Source: AC-69 sp963751665
GTDB taxonomy: Bacteria > Actinomycetota > UBA4738 > HRBIN12
Direction: 5' to 3'
Assembly (NCBI GenBank): GCA_963751665.1
Contig: CAVVVF010000004.1
Coordinates: 594,815-658,814 of the forward strand
Length of the DNA: 64,000 bases
In this document: positions 62,795-64,000 of the stretch, in pieces
Numbering within the stretch: the first letter of the stretch is position 1
Layout: each line of letters opens with the position of its first letter
Made by a program: the position numbers and the translations under genes
The notes under the pieces: generated by a model
What the model was told of the DNA's origin: nothing
What the model saw: the letters and a program-made list of their open reading frames with translations, nothing else
Database searches by the model: none

Positions 62795-64000
62795 ATGGCC
62801 CTTACAATTCACAACACCCTTACCGGCACGCCGGACGAGCTGATTCCCGGCGGCGTCCGGAAGGAACGCGATCGCCGATTATCCGCCGGTGACCATCTAC
62901 TCCTGCGGCCCCACCGTATACAGCTATGCCCACATCGGCAATTTCCGCACTTTTATCTTCAACGACCTCTCCGGCGGTACCTGAAGTTCAGGGGCTACCG
63001 GGTCGACCACGCCATGAACATCACCGATGTCGACGATAAGACCATCGCCGGGGCGAACGGCGAGGGCATATCCCTCGCAGGAATATACCGGCCGCTACAC
63101 AGAGATTTTCCTGGAGGACCTGAAGACCCTGAACATCGAGCCGGTGGAGCACATGCCGCGCGCCACCGAATCCATCGACGCGATGATCGACATCATCGAC
63201 CGCCTTGAAGAAAAAGGGCATCGTGTACGAAAAGGACGGCTCGCTGTATTTCAGCATCTCGAAATTCGAGAGGTACGGGAAGCTGTCGCGCCTCGACACC
63301 CGGGAGATAAAGACCGGCCTCCGGTACGACACCGACGAGTACGACAAGGACGACGTGCGTGATTTCGCGCTCTGGAAGGCGCCGAAGGAAAACGAGATCT
63401 CCTGGGAGACTCCCTTCGGCAAGGGAAGGCCCGGCTGGCATATCGAATGCTCCGCCATGATACGCAGGATATTCGGCACCACCATCGACATCCACACCGG
63501 CGGCGTGGACCTCATCTTCCCGCACCATGAAAACGAGATCGCCCAGAGCGAGGCCGCCTACGGCGAGAAGTTCGTCCGTCACTGGATACACGCGGAGCAC
63601 CTCCTGGTGAACGGGACCAAGATGTCGAAGTCGAAGGGGAATTTCTACACCCTCCGCGACCTCCTGGAAAAGGGCTACTCGCCGCGCTCGATCCGGTATC
63701 TTCTCATATCGGCCCATTACCGGAAGCAGTTCAACTTCACGCTGGAAGGGATCGGCCAGGCCGACCAGGCCCTCGAGCGGATCGACAACCTCATCGTGCG
63801 CCTCAGGGACATCCGGAAAGAAGGCGGCGCCCAAACCGGAGGCGCAAAGACTTTCGGACGAGATGATCGCCGGAGTTCACCGAGGCGGTCGACGACGACC
63901 TGAACATATCCCGCGGCCTGGGCGTCTTCTTCGAGTTCATTCACGGCGTAAACTCCCTTATAAACGAAGACAGGCTCACCCGCGCCGATTGCGAGGCGAC
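62795..64000 (+). CDS. cysS: Cysteinyl-tRNA synthetase, frameshifted, 3' end off the window
   Basis: About 400 residues of a family of about 460-480. Zinc/HIGH region YSCGPTVYSYAHIGNFRTF, NITDVDDKTI, ALWKAPKENEISWETPFGKG, the zinc ligands in GGVDLIFPHHENEIAQSEA and KMSKSKGNFYTLRD are visible. At least four slips occur (about 62,860, 62,970, 63,080, 63,210), and another near 63,865. All essential motifs are in order. ATG at 62,795. Confidence 0.93.

Noticed and set aside
1..64000. CRISPR array or toxin-antitoxin pair
   Set aside because: No regularly spaced repeat and no recognised toxin or antitoxin family was seen.

Overview
The window joins two unrelated genomes. Positions 1 to about 58,410 are very GC-rich and look like an uncultured actinobacterium. 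The signs are an InhA-type enoyl-ACP reductase, a PPOX-class (F420/flavin) protein of the Rv3369 type, a DUF2630 protein, the mycobacterial gene order mec-cysO-cysM-murI-Rv1339-rph-rdgB, and many genes with a TANNNT box 6-10 nt before the start codon (leaderless transcripts). From about 58,410 to 64,000 the base composition and codon use drop abruptly to a moderate-GC Gram-negative style (POTRA/beta-barrel protein, DEDDh exonuclease with WYL domain, murB, coiled-coil protein, cysS), perhaps a spirochaete. A gene is cut on each side of the join, so an assembly chimera is the simplest reading.

Layout. 0-3.7 kb: DUF2630 fragment and a minus-strand drug-export operon (DrrA-DrrB-MFS). 3.8-9.6 kb: lon, PPOX protein, MDR oxidoreductase, Nat-type ABC exporter. 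9.7-22.8 kb: housekeeping and accessory enzymes (decayed class-III aminotransferase, cNMP-binding protein, methyltransferases, DUF885 peptidase, adenosine deaminase, inhA/fabI, Tat amidohydrolase, PfkB kinase, selD). 22.8-28.8 kb: the sulfur-carrier cysteine pathway (JAMM protease Mec, E1-like MoeZ/MoeB, CysO, CysM) running on into murI, an MBL hydrolase, rph and rdgB. 28.7-34.2 kb: DinB-like protein, a PAP2-like/kinase membrane fusion, tRNA-Leu, lipoprotein, anti-sigma-type ATPase, L,D-transpeptidase, PrmC-like methyltransferase. 34.2-38.1 kb: a degraded island between a partial and an intact tRNA-Lys, holding an IS6 element and pieces of DUF4062, cyclase, SMP-30 and ECF-sigma genes. 38.3-50.4 kb: a probable amine or amino-acid catabolic region (class-III aminotransferase, alpha/beta hydrolase, PadR regulator, homocysteine methyltransferase, sarcosine-oxidase-like enzyme, APC permease, P450, glutamine-synthetase-like ligase, two FAH-family enzymes, ADC-family protein). 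50.4-58.4 kb: gltX, galT, a zinc-ribbon/cyclase/ATPase/TPR regulator, and a second GS-like gene divergent from a truncated amidohydrolase.

How the genes work together. Mec, the E1-like protein, CysO and CysM form a ubiquitin-like thiocarboxylate route to cysteine. The APC permease, GS-like ligase, FAD amine oxidase and class-III aminotransferase recall the gamma-glutamyl (Puu-like) amine pathway, here with a P450 translationally coupled to the ligase. Single-base indels, several provably at homopolymer runs, break about eighteen genes on both sides of the join and are most simply sequencing errors; a few loci (9.7-11.0, 39.7-40.6, 34.9-37.5 kb) are so broken that real decay is possible.
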